From positions 2,338,501 to 2,402,500 of the forward strand of contig NZ_CP054491.1 of NCBI RefSeq assembly GCF_013343005.1: a stretch of 64,000 bases of DNA, read 5' to 3'. The number at the start of each line of letters is the position of its first letter. Within the stretch, counting starts at the first letter, position 1. This document shows, piece by piece, positions 10,528 through 20,071 of this stretch. The position numbers were made by a program, and so were the translations under genes. The DNA comes from Candidatus Reidiella endopervernicosa (GTDB taxonomy: Bacteria > Pseudomonadota > Gammaproteobacteria > GCF-013343005). The notes under the pieces were generated by a model. That model did not search any database and was not told the DNA's origin. It was given only the letters and a program-made list of their open reading frames with translations.

Positions 10528-10592
10528 CCTAAAAACTTTAAGGATGGTATGAAACGACCAGAATGCACCGTTCCATACAACCCTTTAGATCA

Positions 10593-11471
10593 TTAACCCT
10601 TAACCTGGGCCATGACCTCATCAGCAAAGTTCTCGACCTTCTTCTCGATACCCTCACCTACCTCAAGACGCTCGAAACGGATTACGCTAGCACTCGCACC
10701 GCCCAGCAGCTTCTCAACGGTCTGATCGGGATCCTTAACAAAGGGCTGTCCCAGCAGGGTGATCTCTTTAAGGAACTTATTGATACGACCAACAACCATC
10801 TTCTCGATGATCTCGGCTGGCTTACCGCTCTCAGCAGCCTGAGCGCTGAAGATTGCCTTCTCTTTCTCGATCACGTCAGCATCGACATCGGCCTCAGAGA
10901 CACACTGTGGACGACTTGCTGCAACGTGCATCGCAACATCACGAGCCAGCGCCTCATCACCACCTTCCATCTCAACAACCACACCAATGCGGCCACCGTG
11001 AAGATAGCTAGCCAGATGACCGTTGCTGGTTTCGAAGGTCGCAAAGCGACGCACACTCATGTTCTCACCGATCTTGGCGATCATCGCCTTGAGCGAGTCA
11101 GCAATAGACACGCCATCAGCCATCGTCACTGCCTGCAGTGCATCCATATCGGCAGGCATATTGGCAAGAACGGCCTCAGCAACGGCACTTGCAAAGTTAT
11201 TGAAATCATCACCCTTGGTAACGAAGTCGGTTTCACAGTTGACCTCAACCATCACCAGTTTTTTGCTGTCATCACTCTTCTTAACAACAATCATGCCTTC
11301 TGCGGCGGTACGACCCGCCTTCTTGTCGGCCTTGGCCAGACCACTCTTACGCATGTTCTCGATAGCGGCATCGATATCGCCATCGGTTTCAACCAGTGCC
11401 TTCTTGCACTCCATCATGCCGGAACCGGTACGCTCGCGCAGTTCCTTGACCAGTGCTGCAGTGATTGCCAT
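10593..11471 (-). CDS. tsf: elongation factor Ts
   Basis: EF-Ts is the guanine nucleotide exchange factor for EF-Tu. The 292-residue protein opens with [21 protein letters not shown], the UBA-like N-terminal domain. The TDFV motif ([12 protein letters not shown], about residue 80) that contacts the EF-Tu nucleotide site follows, then two core subdomains. It is 86 bases downstream of rpsB with an attenuator-like hairpin between them. Confidence 0.97.
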   Translation of the reverse strand: MAITAALVKELRERTGSGMMECKKALVETDGDIDAAIENMRKSGLAKADKKAGRTAAEGMIVVKKSDDSKKLVMVEVNCETDFVTKGDDFNNFASAVAEAVLANMPADMDALQAVTMADGVSIADSLKAMIAKIGENMSVRRFATFETSNGHLASYLHGGRIGVVVEMEGGDEALARDVAMHVAASRPQCVSEADVDADVIEKEKAIFSAQAAESGKPAEIIEKMVVGRINKFLKEITLLGQPFVKDPDQTVEKLLGGASASVIRFERLEVGEGIEKKVENFADEVMAQVKG

Positions 11472-11513
11472 AACTATTTACCTCTATATAAAACGTAATA
11501 ACTCTGTAGAAAA

Positions 11514-11538
11514 GCAACCGGTCAGAACGACCGGTTGC
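11514..11538 (-). terminator. attenuator hairpin between rpsB and tsf
   Basis: A perfect ten-base stem GCAACCGGTC/GACCGGTTGC with a five-base loop is followed on the minus strand by TTTT. It lies in the 86-base gap between rpsB and tsf. Partial terminators at this place are known from E. coli, where they lower tsf expression relative to rpsB. Confidence 0.75.
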
Positions 11539-11557
11539 ACATATTCAGATCGAATAA

Positions 11558-12346
11558 TCAGCCCTTGGCTGCTTCTTCTGCACCCGCTTCCGCCTCGACC
11601 TCAGCCTCAGCCTCCTCCTGAACCTCAACAAACTCGTCGCTAGACTTAGTCATTTGCTGAACGTCTGCGGCACGACTATCCATGATGCTGTCAGCCATAC
11701 CAGCGGTGTAGAGCTGAATAGAACGGATCGCATCATCATTACCAGGAATAACGTAGTCGATATTATCGGGGCTATTGTTGGTATCAACGACACCAATGAC
11801 AGGAACACCGAGTTTGACCGCTTCCATTACCGCGTTCTTCTCATAGCCAACATCAACGATAAACAGTGCGTCAGGCAGGTAGTCCATGTTCTTGATACCA
11901 CCCAGACTGCGTTCAAGCTTCTCCTGCTCACGTTTCAGGACCAGTGCTTCCTTCTTACTGAAGCGACTGATACTTCCGTCCTGCTCCATCGCCTCAAGAT
12001 CCTTCAGGCGCTTAACACGCTGCTTGATGGTCTTGAAGTTGGTCAGCATGCCACCGAGCCAGCGATGGTTTACGAAAGGCATGCCACAACGCTCGGCGTG
12101 CTCTTTAACCGCGTTCTGTGCCGCACGCTTGGTGCCGACAAATAGAACCTTACCCTTACGAGCAGCGATGCTACCGATATAATTGGCCGCATCATTGAAC
12201 AACGGCAGGGTCTGCTCGAGGTTGATGATATGGATCTTGTTACGGTGACCGAAAATGTAGGGAGCCATCTTGGGATCCCAGTAGCGGGTCTGGTGACCGA
12301 AGTGAACACCGGCCTCCAACATTTCACGCATTGTTACTTTTGACAT
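11558..12346 (-). CDS. rpsB: 30S ribosomal protein S2
   Basis: S2 binds the head-body junction of the 30S subunit. The 262-residue protein starts [26 protein letters not shown] and holds the IIDLEQT-like strand ([11 protein letters not shown]) and FVGTKRAA. The C-terminus is a low-complexity acidic tail of Glu and Ala (about residues 235-262), longer than in E. coli. The ribosome-binding site is GGAG before ATTAAGTA and the ATG. It begins the operon. Confidence 0.98.
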   Translation of the reverse strand: MSKVTMREMLEAGVHFGHQTRYWDPKMAPYIFGHRNKIHIINLEQTLPLFNDAANYIGSIAARKGKVLFVGTKRAAQNAVKEHAERCGMPFVNHRWLGGMLTNFKTIKQRVKRLKDLEAMEQDGSISRFSKKEALVLKREQEKLERSLGGIKNMDYLPDALFIVDVGYEKNAVMEAVKLGVPVIGVVDTNNSPDNIDYVIPGNDDAIRSIQLYTAGMADSIMDSRAADVQQMTKSSDEFVEVQEEAEAEVEAEAGAEEAAKG

Positions 12347-12470
12347 TACTTAATTTCTCCAGTTTGGGTTGGGACTCACATAAATCTGGCCGTGCAACCC
12401 GTAGTTGATTCGGGCACCCTGCAACAACCTGTTGTCGATTTATGTTCGAATTTGCCTAAAAGGCGCGCGA
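12347..12470 (-). promoter_or_regulatory. rpsB 5' leader, candidate S2 autoregulatory region
   Basis: About 118 bases of untranslated leader lie between the predicted promoter and the rpsB ATG. In enteric bacteria and relatives the rpsB leader is a conserved structure through which S2 represses its own mRNA. This leader contains GACAACA/TGTTGC-type complementary segments (about 12418-12440) that could form a hairpin. The regulatory role is inferred from position and family knowledge only. Confidence 0.4.
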
Positions 12471-12499
12471 TTTATACCATACCCAGCGCACAACAACAA
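12471..12499 (-). promoter_or_regulatory. rpsB-tsf operon promoter (extended -10)
   Basis: On the minus strand a -35 TTGTTG (12494-12499) is separated by 17 bases from TATAAA (12471-12476). The -10 is preceded by TGG, making an extended -10, and followed by a GC-rich CGCGCGCC discriminator. This layout (strong core plus GC-rich start region) is typical of stringently controlled translation genes. Confidence 0.65.
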
Positions 12500-12587
12500 C
12501 GTGGAGATGCGATTCAGGGCCAGTTCAGCCCGTCACGCAAAAACCACACAAACACAATAATTAGCATCTCTTTCAAGAGGATAGAGA

Positions 12588-13355
12588 ATGAGCGTCAAAA
12601 TAAAGACCCAGGAAGAGATCGAAAAGATGCGTATCGCTGGCCGACTTGCGGCTGAGGTACTGGAGATGATTGAACCCCATATTCAGCCCGGCATCACCAC
12701 TGACGAGATCGACAGAATCTGTCATGAACACATCGTTAACGTGCAACAGGCGATCCCCGCACCACTCAACTACCACGGATTTCCCAAATCGATCTGCACC
12801 TCAGTCAATCATCAGGTCTGTCACGGCATTCCAAGTAACAAACGACTGAAAAAAGGCGACATCGTCAATGTAGACATCACCGTCATCAAAGAGGGTTACC
12901 ACGGCGATACCAGCAAGATGTTCTTCATCGGCAAACCGAGCATCATCGCCGAGCGTCTGAGTCGTGTCTCTCATGAGTGCCTGATGCTCGGTATCGAGAT
13001 GGTCAAACCGGGCGCACGCCTTGGCGATATCGGTCACGCGATTCAGAAGCATGCCGAGGCGAGTAAATACACTATTGTACGTGAGTACTGTGGTCACGGT
13101 ATCGGTGAAGAGTTTCACGAAGATCCACAGGTTCTTCACTATGGAGAGCCCAACACCGGCCTGTTTCTAGAACCTGGAATGATCTTCACCATTGAGCCGA
13201 TGGTCAATTCTGGTAAGCGTGACATTAAAGTACTACCCGACAAGTGGACCGTCGTCACCAAGGATCGCAGCCTCTCTGCACAGTGGGAGCACACCATTCT
13301 CGTTACTGCCGATGGTCATGAGGTGTTGACCCGCCGCAGTGACGAACAGTTCTAA
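12588..13355 (+). CDS. map: methionine aminopeptidase, type I
   Basis: Map removes the initiator methionine from new proteins. The 255-residue pita-bread fold protein has the metal ligands Asp (VNVDITVIKEGYHGDTSKMF), His (REYCGHGIG) and Glu (FTIEPMVN, and QWEHTILV near the C-terminus). An AGAGGATAGAG ribosome site precedes the ATG. It is divergent from rpsB, the standard gammaproteobacterial arrangement, and 18 bases ahead of glnD. Confidence 0.97.
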   Translation: MSVKIKTQEEIEKMRIAGRLAAEVLEMIEPHIQPGITTDEIDRICHEHIVNVQQAIPAPLNYHGFPKSICTSVNHQVCHGIPSNKRLKKGDIVNVDITVIKEGYHGDTSKMFFIGKPSIIAERLSRVSHECLMLGIEMVKPGARLGDIGHAIQKHAEASKYTIVREYCGHGIGEEFHEDPQVLHYGEPNTGLFLEPGMIFTIEPMVNSGKRDIKVLPDKWTVVTKDRSLSAQWEHTILVTADGHEVLTRRSDEQF

Positions 13356-13373
13356 GCTGGTTACTTAACCTTC

Positions 13374-16121
13374 ATGGACAATCTCTCAAGGGACCGTCGT
13401 AGCTGCGACGATGCAGAGTTATTTGATGCGGAGTCGTTTGACCGCGAGATAGTGACAACGACCTCCCCTCTTCCACTCTTTAGAAACGCGCTACAGCAAG
13501 GCAACACGGTACTGCACGAGCGCTTCCTTGCGGGCTGTGCAGTAACGACGTTGGTCAACCAACGCGCCAAGCTGATCGACGCGCTACTGAGTCGCGCCTG
13601 GCTGCACGTCATCGGCGAGAACATGAGTGAACTCGCCCTGATAGCCGTTGGCGGATATGGCCGCGGCGAACTCCACCCCGGTTCAGATATCGACATCATG
13701 TTGCTATTTGGCAAGGTTGAACCCGAGGCCTACCAGCCGCAGATCGAAGCACTGCTAATGTTGCTCTGGGACATCGGCCTGGAGGTGGGACAGAGTGTTC
13801 GCACGCTGGAAGATTGTGAACGTGAGGCAGAGGCCGATATCACTGTCGCGACAAATCTGATGGAAGCGCGACAGATCTGCGGTCCAGAAGCACTGTTCAG
13901 TGAGATGCGCACCCGTGTTGGACCCGATCGACTCTGGCCTGGACGCAGCTTCTTCGAAGCGAAGTGGCGTGAGCAGCAGCAGCGTCACCACAAGTTCAAC
14001 GACACCGCCTACAACCTGGAACCCAACATCAAAGAGGGACCCGGTGGACTGCGTGATATTCAGATGATCGGCTGGGTCGCCAAACGCCACTACAGTGTCG
14101 ACACACTGGGCGAGCTGGTCGATCACGGTTTCCTGACCCAAGATGAGTATCGTGATCTGGCTGAGGGACAGGCCTTCCTCTGGAAGATAAGATTCGGTCT
14201 TCACGATCTAACAGGACGACGTGAGGATCGGCTCCTGTTTGATCATCAGCGCACTCTGGCCCAGATGTTCGGTTACCGTGACGAGGATGGAAAGCTGGCG
14301 GTCGAGCACTTCATGAAGGTCTACTACCGCACGGTGATGGAGCTGGAACGGCTAAACGAGATGCTACTGCAGCTGTTCCAGGAGCAGATACTGCTCGCCG
14401 ATGACTCTGCTGAACCGCTACCGATCAACAAACGTTTTCAGAGTCGCAAGGGCTTCATTGAGGTCACCCATGAGCGTACCTTCGAGACCTATCCCTTTGC
14501 CCTGCTGGAGATCTTTCTGATTCTGGCCCAGCATCCCGACACCGGTTTCTGGTATGAAGATGGAAAACTCACCCATGAGCAACACGATGATGATCAGGAT
14601 GCACTGAAACTTCGCGGTGTCAGTGCGGCAACCATCCGTCTGATACGTCACAACCGGTACCGCATCGATGAAAACTTCCGCCACGACCTGCGATGTCGAT
14701 CACTTTTTATGGAGCTTCTACGACAGCCACAGGGGGTGACCCATGAACTGCATCGGATGAATCGCTACGGCATTCTAGCCGAATATATCCCCGCCTTTGG
14801 TCAGATCGTCGGCCAGATGCAGCACGATCTGTTCCACGTCTACACCGTCGATGAACACATCCTGTTTGTAATTCGAAACCTGCGTCGTTTTACCGTACCC
14901 AAATTTGAACCGGAGTTCCCACTCTGCAGCAAGATCATCAACCACCTGCCCAAGAGTGAACTGCTCTATATCGCAGGACTCTTTCACGATATTGCCAAAG
15001 GACGTGGTGGCGATCACTCAAAACTGGGCGCGGTTGATGTGGAGCAGTTCTGCCAACAGCACGACATCAGTGAATACGATACCCGTCTGGTCAGCTGGCT
15101 AGTGCGCAGTCACCTGATTATGTCGACGACGGCACAACGACAGGATATCAGCGATCCCGAGGTCATCAATGACTTCGCCGCCCTGGTTGGTAATACCAAC
15201 AGACTCGATTACCTCTACCTGCTCACCGTTGCCGATATCCGCGCCACCAGTCCATCGGTCTGGAACTCCTGGAAAGACTCACTGCTGGCCGAGCTCTACC
15301 ACAGTACGCGACACGCGCTACGCCGTGGACTTGGGAATCCGATCGAACAACGGGAGGTAATTGATGAGACCAAGGATGAGGCACGTACCATACTGAGTAA
15401 TAACGGCTTGACAGAGTCTGCAATCAACACCATCTGGGATCGTGTCGGCGATGACTACTTTCTGCGCTACACCGCACATGAGATCGCCTGGCATACAGAA
15501 GCCATCTCCCAGCATCAACGGGTCGACACACCTCTCATCCTGATTCAGCAAGAGGTTGAACGTGGTGGCACCGAAATATTCATCTATATGCCGATCATGG
15601 CGCATCAGTTCACCAGCACCACTGCAACGCTCGATCAACTTGGTCTCAACATTCTCGACGCACGCATCATCTCAACCAGCGACGACTACACGCTCGATAC
15701 CTATATGGTACTGGAGCAGGATGGACAACCGATCAGCAGCAGTCAGCGAATCCACGAGATAGAAGATGCACTCAACCTATACCTGATCCATCCTGAGCAG
15801 CAGCCTGGTAGGGTCTATCGTCAAGTAACACGACAGCAGAAGCAGTTCGATATCCCGATTCAGATACGTTTCTATCCCGATCAATATCAACCACGCACGA
15901 TCATGGAAGTCGTGGCCTCTGATCGTCCCGGTATGCTCTCGCAAATCGCACGCGCCCTTGCCAACTGTAATGTCCAGTTACAGAACGCACGAATCACAAC
16001 ACTGGGTGAGAGGGTTGAAGATATCTTCTATATTACTGATGCTGAGAACGGCGCCATTGAGGATGAGTCACAGACAGCACGGCTCAGAGAGACCGTGATT
16101 GATCTGATAGAGAACCACTAA
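13374..16121 (+). CDS. glnD: bifunctional PII uridylyltransferase/uridylyl-removing enzyme GlnD
   Basis: GlnD senses glutamine and adds or removes UMP on PII proteins, controlling nitrogen assimilation. The 915-residue protein has an N-terminal nucleotidyltransferase domain with GGYGRGELHPGSDIDIML (residues about 92-109). The HD domain with LFHDIAKGRGGDHS follows (about 535-550), then two C-terminal ACT domains (about 730-800 and 840-915; the second has VVASDRPGMLSQIARAL). All key motifs look intact. It ends 27 bases from the convergent alg8 stop, with no clear terminator between. Confidence 0.97.
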   Translation: MDNLSRDRRSCDDAELFDAESFDREIVTTTSPLPLFRNALQQGNTVLHERFLAGCAVTTLVNQRAKLIDALLSRAWLHVIGENMSELALIAVGGYGRGELHPGSDIDIMLLFGKVEPEAYQPQIEALLMLLWDIGLEVGQSVRTLEDCEREAEADITVATNLMEARQICGPEALFSEMRTRVGPDRLWPGRSFFEAKWREQQQRHHKFNDTAYNLEPNIKEGPGGLRDIQMIGWVAKRHYSVDTLGELVDHGFLTQDEYRDLAEGQAFLWKIRFGLHDLTGRREDRLLFDHQRTLAQMFGYRDEDGKLAVEHFMKVYYRTVMELERLNEMLLQLFQEQILLADDSAEPLPINKRFQSRKGFIEVTHERTFETYPFALLEIFLILAQHPDTGFWYEDGKLTHEQHDDDQDALKLRGVSAATIRLIRHNRYRIDENFRHDLRCRSLFMELLRQPQGVTHELHRMNRYGILAEYIPAFGQIVGQMQHDLFHVYTVDEHILFVIRNLRRFTVPKFEPEFPLCSKIINHLPKSELLYIAGLFHDIAKGRGGDHSKLGAVDVEQFCQQHDISEYDTRLVSWLVRSHLIMSTTAQRQDISDPEVINDFAALVGNTNRLDYLYLLTVADIRATSPSVWNSWKDSLLAELYHSTRHALRRGLGNPIEQREVIDETKDEARTILSNNGLTESAINTIWDRVGDDYFLRYTAHEIAWHTEAISQHQRVDTPLILIQQEVERGGTEIFIYMPIMAHQFTSTTATLDQLGLNILDARIISTSDDYTLDTYMVLEQDGQPISSSQRIHEIEDALNLYLIHPEQQPGRVYRQVTRQQKQFDIPIQIRFYPDQYQPRTIMEVVASDRPGMLSQIARALANCNVQLQNARITTLGERVEDIFYITDAENGAIEDESQTARLRETVIDLIENH

Positions 16122-16148
16122 GCTGGCATCAAATCCCTGGTAACGATG

Positions 16149-17648
16149 CTAAAACAGCGCCTGAAGATCTTTAAGTTCATAGAGACCGACAAAGAACGAC
16201 ATCAGCACCAGAAAGAGTAGCATCGATGTACCCCAGGCGAGTCGTGATTCAAAATCCATGTAGCGTTGTTGCCAGTATCCCTTTCGACTCTTGAGACTGG
16301 TCTTCTGCCGAGTCCAGGTCTGTTTATAGAGATGGTGCAGCATGAAGATTTTAACCAACGAACCATAGATCTGATTGAAATAGACCAGAAATGGCCAGCT
16401 GATTGAGAACTGCTTGTGGAATACCGCCAGCGCCTTGGCCATGATATAGCGGGTAAATAGTATCCAGAGGGTGAAAGCGAGTAGCAGCTCGGGACCGAAC
16501 TTCAAGCTACCCAGAATTGCCGCCGTAAAACCGAAGAGCGAAGTCCACATACTCAACATCTGGTCACGTAGCGCCCACCAGGTGTAGGTGCCAGTCGTCT
16601 TCCTCGGAATCATCCGTGCGCGTGCATTGGTACGCAACATGTTGCCAAACCACCGTCGCATCAACACATTGGCACCGGTGAAGAACTCCTTATTAGGTGG
16701 CTCCTCAACCGTCAGGATTAATGCATCGGGTACATAGCCCATGTCCCAGCCATCTTTGAGCACGTGATACCAGGTCGACTTATCATCACCCGTCAAAAAG
16801 CGGAACCGGCCTAGACGCCAATGGTCAATCGCATCGAACTCAACGCGACTAATAAATTCAGGATCACCCACAATATTTCCACGGAACATCGACATGCGAC
16901 CGGTCAGTGTTAGCACATGGCGCGATAGTGCCATTGAGGCCATATAGACATTGCGCTGCGCAAAACGCAGGTTGTACCAGCGACGGTAGATCCCCGTCAC
17001 CCTCCCCTCACCGATCAGGGTGCACTCCTCATCGGTGGTCACAGCGCCAAGTCTTGGGTTGATCTTGAACATGCGAAAACAGGCCGAGGCACAGCCGGGA
17101 CTGAGTATGGTATCGCCATCGATCACCGAGACCACTGAGTCCTCAAGATGGACAGGCGTGGAAGAGACTGCCCGGAATCCGGCAGCGAGTGCATCACGCT
17201 TACCTGTTCCGGGAATGCGAACCAATTTGAGATCGACATTCTCGGGTGGATTGAGGCTCTGGAAGATCTGTTTAACCAGTCGCTCCTCACTCATCTCCAC
17301 AATTGAAGCAATGACCGTTGAGGGCACACCACAACGAATCGCCTCTTTGACCGTTTCACGATAGACATCCACCGAAGTATCGGTATCGATACGGAAGGTC
17401 GTCACCAGAAAGAAGGCGTGGATTGGATCGCCCTCTGTGCCGAGCGCATCGGCCTTTTTTCGCATGCGCGGAAAGACAACCTTCAAATAGATGAGGGCAC
17501 GGAAGAAGTGTTGAATCGCCCAGCTATAGCGCCAAACCGCAACCACACCGATGATAAAGATGAATTGCCGCGCATCGGGATCGAAATAGATACTGGGCAG
17601 CGCCATCGCCATAACCACCATCACCAGGATATAGATGAGCTGACCCAC
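16149..17648 (-). CDS. alg8: mannuronan synthase catalytic subunit Alg8
   Basis: Alg8 is the inner-membrane GT2 glycosyltransferase that polymerises GDP-mannuronate with Alg44 as co-factor subunit. The 499-residue protein matches family length. It has N-terminal membrane segments, the cytosolic GT domain with SVIDGDTILSPG (DxD region, about residue 175), TGDDKSTWYHV (about 285) and the acceptor motif MRRWFGNMLR (about 330). A cluster of C-terminal membrane segments follows. The start is a GTG at 17648, overlapping by one base the stop of the preceding beta-helix gene. Unlike in Pseudomonas, it is the last gene of the locus rather than second. Confidence 0.92.
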   Translation of the reverse strand: MGQLIYILVMVVMAMALPSIYFDPDARQFIFIIGVVAVWRYSWAIQHFFRALIYLKVVFPRMRKKADALGTEGDPIHAFFLVTTFRIDTDTSVDVYRETVKEAIRCGVPSTVIASIVEMSEERLVKQIFQSLNPPENVDLKLVRIPGTGKRDALAAGFRAVSSTPVHLEDSVVSVIDGDTILSPGCASACFRMFKINPRLGAVTTDEECTLIGEGRVTGIYRRWYNLRFAQRNVYMASMALSRHVLTLTGRMSMFRGNIVGDPEFISRVEFDAIDHWRLGRFRFLTGDDKSTWYHVLKDGWDMGYVPDALILTVEEPPNKEFFTGANVLMRRWFGNMLRTNARARMIPRKTTGTYTWWALRDQMLSMWTSLFGFTAAILGSLKFGPELLLAFTLWILFTRYIMAKALAVFHKQFSISWPFLVYFNQIYGSLVKIFMLHHLYKQTWTRQKTSLKSRKGYWQQRYMDFESRLAWGTSMLLFLVLMSFFVGLYELKDLQALF

Positions 17649-18712
17649 TACTTACTACTCCACTTGCTCATATCACAGCTTGGATTAATCTTGTCACGTA
17701 CCTGACTGCCACGACGCACCACTTTTGTCTTTGCAGAGTGGTGAATCTTATTTCCGCAGAGTGCAAGCTGCGGTGAACGCATTATCTTTATCGCACCGGC
17801 GCGGTTATTCTCAATATGGTTCTTCTCCACCCGGTTATAGACACCCTGATCTGCTGTATCTCCGCCCATGCGTACCGCTACACCTGCACCATTGATAATG
17901 GTGTTGTAACGAACGGTATTGTAGTTACCACGGAGTGAAACGCCCCCTGAATCGGGGTCGTTTGCCTGATCACAAAGATTGTATTCAATTCGGTTTCTCA
18001 CCGAGCCCTCTTTGATATCAACACACTCACTCCCCCCGACCACAATGATATTGTGGTGTATCCAGTTGGAGTTGGAGTGATCTGCATAGTTTTTTAACTG
18101 CTCCGGTGCGGTACCAATATAGATTGCCTCACCATTTTTTTTACCACGACCAAATCGAAAATCACGCAACCCACAGTTTTCGATCGTTGAATAGGCCAAC
18201 TCAGTGCCAACCGCATTACCCTTGATGCGTAGACACTCGCCATAAGCGTTCTTTAACCTTAGTCCCCGCATCACAACCTGTTTGATGCCATGCTTGTGAC
18301 CGTCGATATAGATAAGCTTGTCACGACAGGCCTCGATACCCTCACCTTCACTATGATGACCATCAATAGTCAGGCCGTTGAGTTCAATATAGCTGTGGTT
18401 AATCTCAAAAACGCGATTGCGGCTTCCTCCGTGTAATACCGCATCAGGATAGGCCTGGATGCTAATCGGTCGACGCGGTTCACCCGAGCGAACACTCTGC
18501 AACGACTCATAATAGTGACCACTACCAATCACCACCGTATCACCCGGATGTGATAGTTGTAGCGCTCGTTGAATTGATGACAGCGCTTCAGCGGCTGACT
18601 TCCCACTACCGCCGGGCTTGGCCTGTGGCGAGACAAAGTAGTGCTGTGCCGAAGCAACGCCACTAAGCAGCAGTAGCGGAATCATTAACCAACGTTGCAA
18701 ACGCACGTTCAT
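17648..18712 (-). CDS. secreted right-handed parallel beta-helix protein in alginate locus
   Basis: A 354-residue protein starting at the ATG at 18712, five bases after the algD stop, with signal peptide MNVRLQRWLMIPLLLLSGVASA. A longer open frame would overlap algD and is unlikely. The mature part begins HYFVSPQAKPGGSGKSAA and PGDTVVIGSGHY, typical of pectate-lyase-like beta-helix proteins. Asn-rich rungs follow (NSNWIHHNIIVVGG, NTVRYNTIING, NRVEKNHIENN). It lacks the DPHD motif of AlgG. It could be a periplasmic lyase, an epimerase or a polymer-binding protein; the standard alginate genes AlgL and AlgX do not have this fold. The function is not known from sequence. Confidence 0.75.
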   Translation of the reverse strand: MNVRLQRWLMIPLLLLSGVASAQHYFVSPQAKPGGSGKSAAEALSSIQRALQLSHPGDTVVIGSGHYYESLQSVRSGEPRRPISIQAYPDAVLHGGSRNRVFEINHSYIELNGLTIDGHHSEGEGIEACRDKLIYIDGHKHGIKQVVMRGLRLKNAYGECLRIKGNAVGTELAYSTIENCGLRDFRFGRGKKNGEAIYIGTAPEQLKNYADHSNSNWIHHNIIVVGGSECVDIKEGSVRNRIEYNLCDQANDPDSGGVSLRGNYNTVRYNTIINGAGVAVRMGGDTADQGVYNRVEKNHIENNRAGAIKIMRSPQLALCGNKIHHSAKTKVVRRGSQVRDKINPSCDMSKWSSK

Positions 18713-18716
18713 CAAC

Positions 18717-20024
18717 CTACCAGCAGATTCCGTTGTAGCGTTCGTTACTGCACTGCCCCGAGATGCGTACCAGATCAACCACCGGTTTCTCAGCCACCTT
18801 GTCACAGATTTGAGTGAACTCTTCATCACCATTTCCAACAACGATCACATCAGCCTCAGAGAGCACCGTATCGATGTCGTTATAGATCCGATCCGAGACA
18901 TGGGAGATACGGTTATCGAGATTCTTATCCTTTGCGTCACGGTTGATACTGTTATAGACATTTCGGTCGTAGATAAAGAGTTCATAGCCCTTGCCGAGTA
19001 GTCGCTCCGCCAAAATCAGTTGAGGACTCTCACGCACGTCGTCGGTATCGGGTTTAAAGCTAAGACCAAGTAGTCCTACCCGTTTTTTTCCCGTGTCTCG
19101 AATCATGCCAATGGCACGATCTATCTGATAGAGGTTGCTCTTCATGATGTTAGAGATCATCGGTGAACGCAGGTCTAGCTTGTCCGACTGGTAGGCGAGC
19201 GCACGCACATCCTTAGGCAGACAGGAACCGCCAAAGGCGAAACCGGGTTTCAGGTAATAGGTGGAGAGGTTGAGCTTCTGATCCTGACAGAAGATATCCA
19301 TGACTGCATGACCATCAACGCCCGACTCCTTGGCGATGTTACCGATCTCATTGGCGAAGGTCACCTTCAGTGCGTGCCAGACATTATCGGCATACTTAAC
19401 CATCTCTGCGGTAGAAATGGAGGTACGAATCAATGGAGCATCGAGCTCTTTATAGATCGATTCAAGCATTGCACCTGCCCTCTCACAGCTCTCACCGATA
19501 ACCGTCTTGGGCGGATTGAAATAGTCAAAAATCGCCGTACCCTCACGCAGAAACTCAGGATTCGAAGCGTACATGAAACCTGTATCGAGCCCCTTGCCAG
19601 AGGTTTCAGTAATGATAGGAACCACTGTATCCCGTGCTGTTCCCGGCAGGACGGTACTCCTCATTACCACCAGATGATCTCCCTGCTTCTCTCGTAGTGA
19701 GATTCCTAGCTGGTTGGCGACATTTCGCACGAACTTAAGATCGAGTTCACCACTTGGCTGACTCGGCGTACCTACGCAGATAAAGCTCGCCTCGGACTCC
19801 ATCACCGCAGCGTGGTGATCGCTGGTCGCCTTGAGTTTCCCTGCGTCGACCACCTCTTTCATCAACGCATCTAGCCCCGGTTCAAACAGCGGTGCACGAC
19901 CCGAGTTGATAAGATCAATCTTATTCTGGTCTACATCAACTCCGATTATTTCGTGTCCCATCTTCGCCAGACAGGCACTACAGACTGCACCGACATAGCC
20001 CAAGCCAAAAATACTGATCTTCAT
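18717..20024 (-). CDS. algD: GDP-mannose 6-dehydrogenase AlgD
   Basis: AlgD oxidises GDP-mannose to GDP-mannuronic acid with two NAD+, the committed step toward alginate. The 435-residue protein begins KISIFGLGYVGAVCSACLAKMGH with the Rossmann motif GLGYVG. The catalytic cysteine lies in FGGSCLPKDVRA near residue 266. ASNPEFLREGTAI and SFKPDTDDVRESP are typical of the UDP/GDP-sugar dehydrogenase family, and no UDP-glucose-specific features were noted. The context (alg8, alg44, algG) supports the GDP-mannose substrate. It lies mid-operon, 48 bases after algK. Confidence 0.92.
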   Translation of the reverse strand: MKISIFGLGYVGAVCSACLAKMGHEIIGVDVDQNKIDLINSGRAPLFEPGLDALMKEVVDAGKLKATSDHHAAVMESEASFICVGTPSQPSGELDLKFVRNVANQLGISLREKQGDHLVVMRSTVLPGTARDTVVPIITETSGKGLDTGFMYASNPEFLREGTAIFDYFNPPKTVIGESCERAGAMLESIYKELDAPLIRTSISTAEMVKYADNVWHALKVTFANEIGNIAKESGVDGHAVMDIFCQDQKLNLSTYYLKPGFAFGGSCLPKDVRALAYQSDKLDLRSPMISNIMKSNLYQIDRAIGMIRDTGKKRVGLLGLSFKPDTDDVRESPQLILAERLLGKGYELFIYDRNVYNSINRDAKDKNLDNRISHVSDRIYNDIDTVLSEADVIVVGNGDEEFTQICDKVAEKPVVDLVRISGQCSNERYNGICW

Positions 20025-20071
20025 CTACTCATTCCTTCAATCACAATTTTCTTGCAAAAATAATCGGACAG

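Noticed and set aside
10563-11498. 311-codon plus-strand ORF opposite tsf
   Set aside because: It is the antisense shadow of the conserved EF-Ts gene, with no recognisable domains.
17648-18841. Longer start for the beta-helix protein (18841)
   Set aside because: It would overlap algD by 125 bases and precede the signal peptide by 43 residues; the ATG at 18712 fits the algD stop and the signal peptide.
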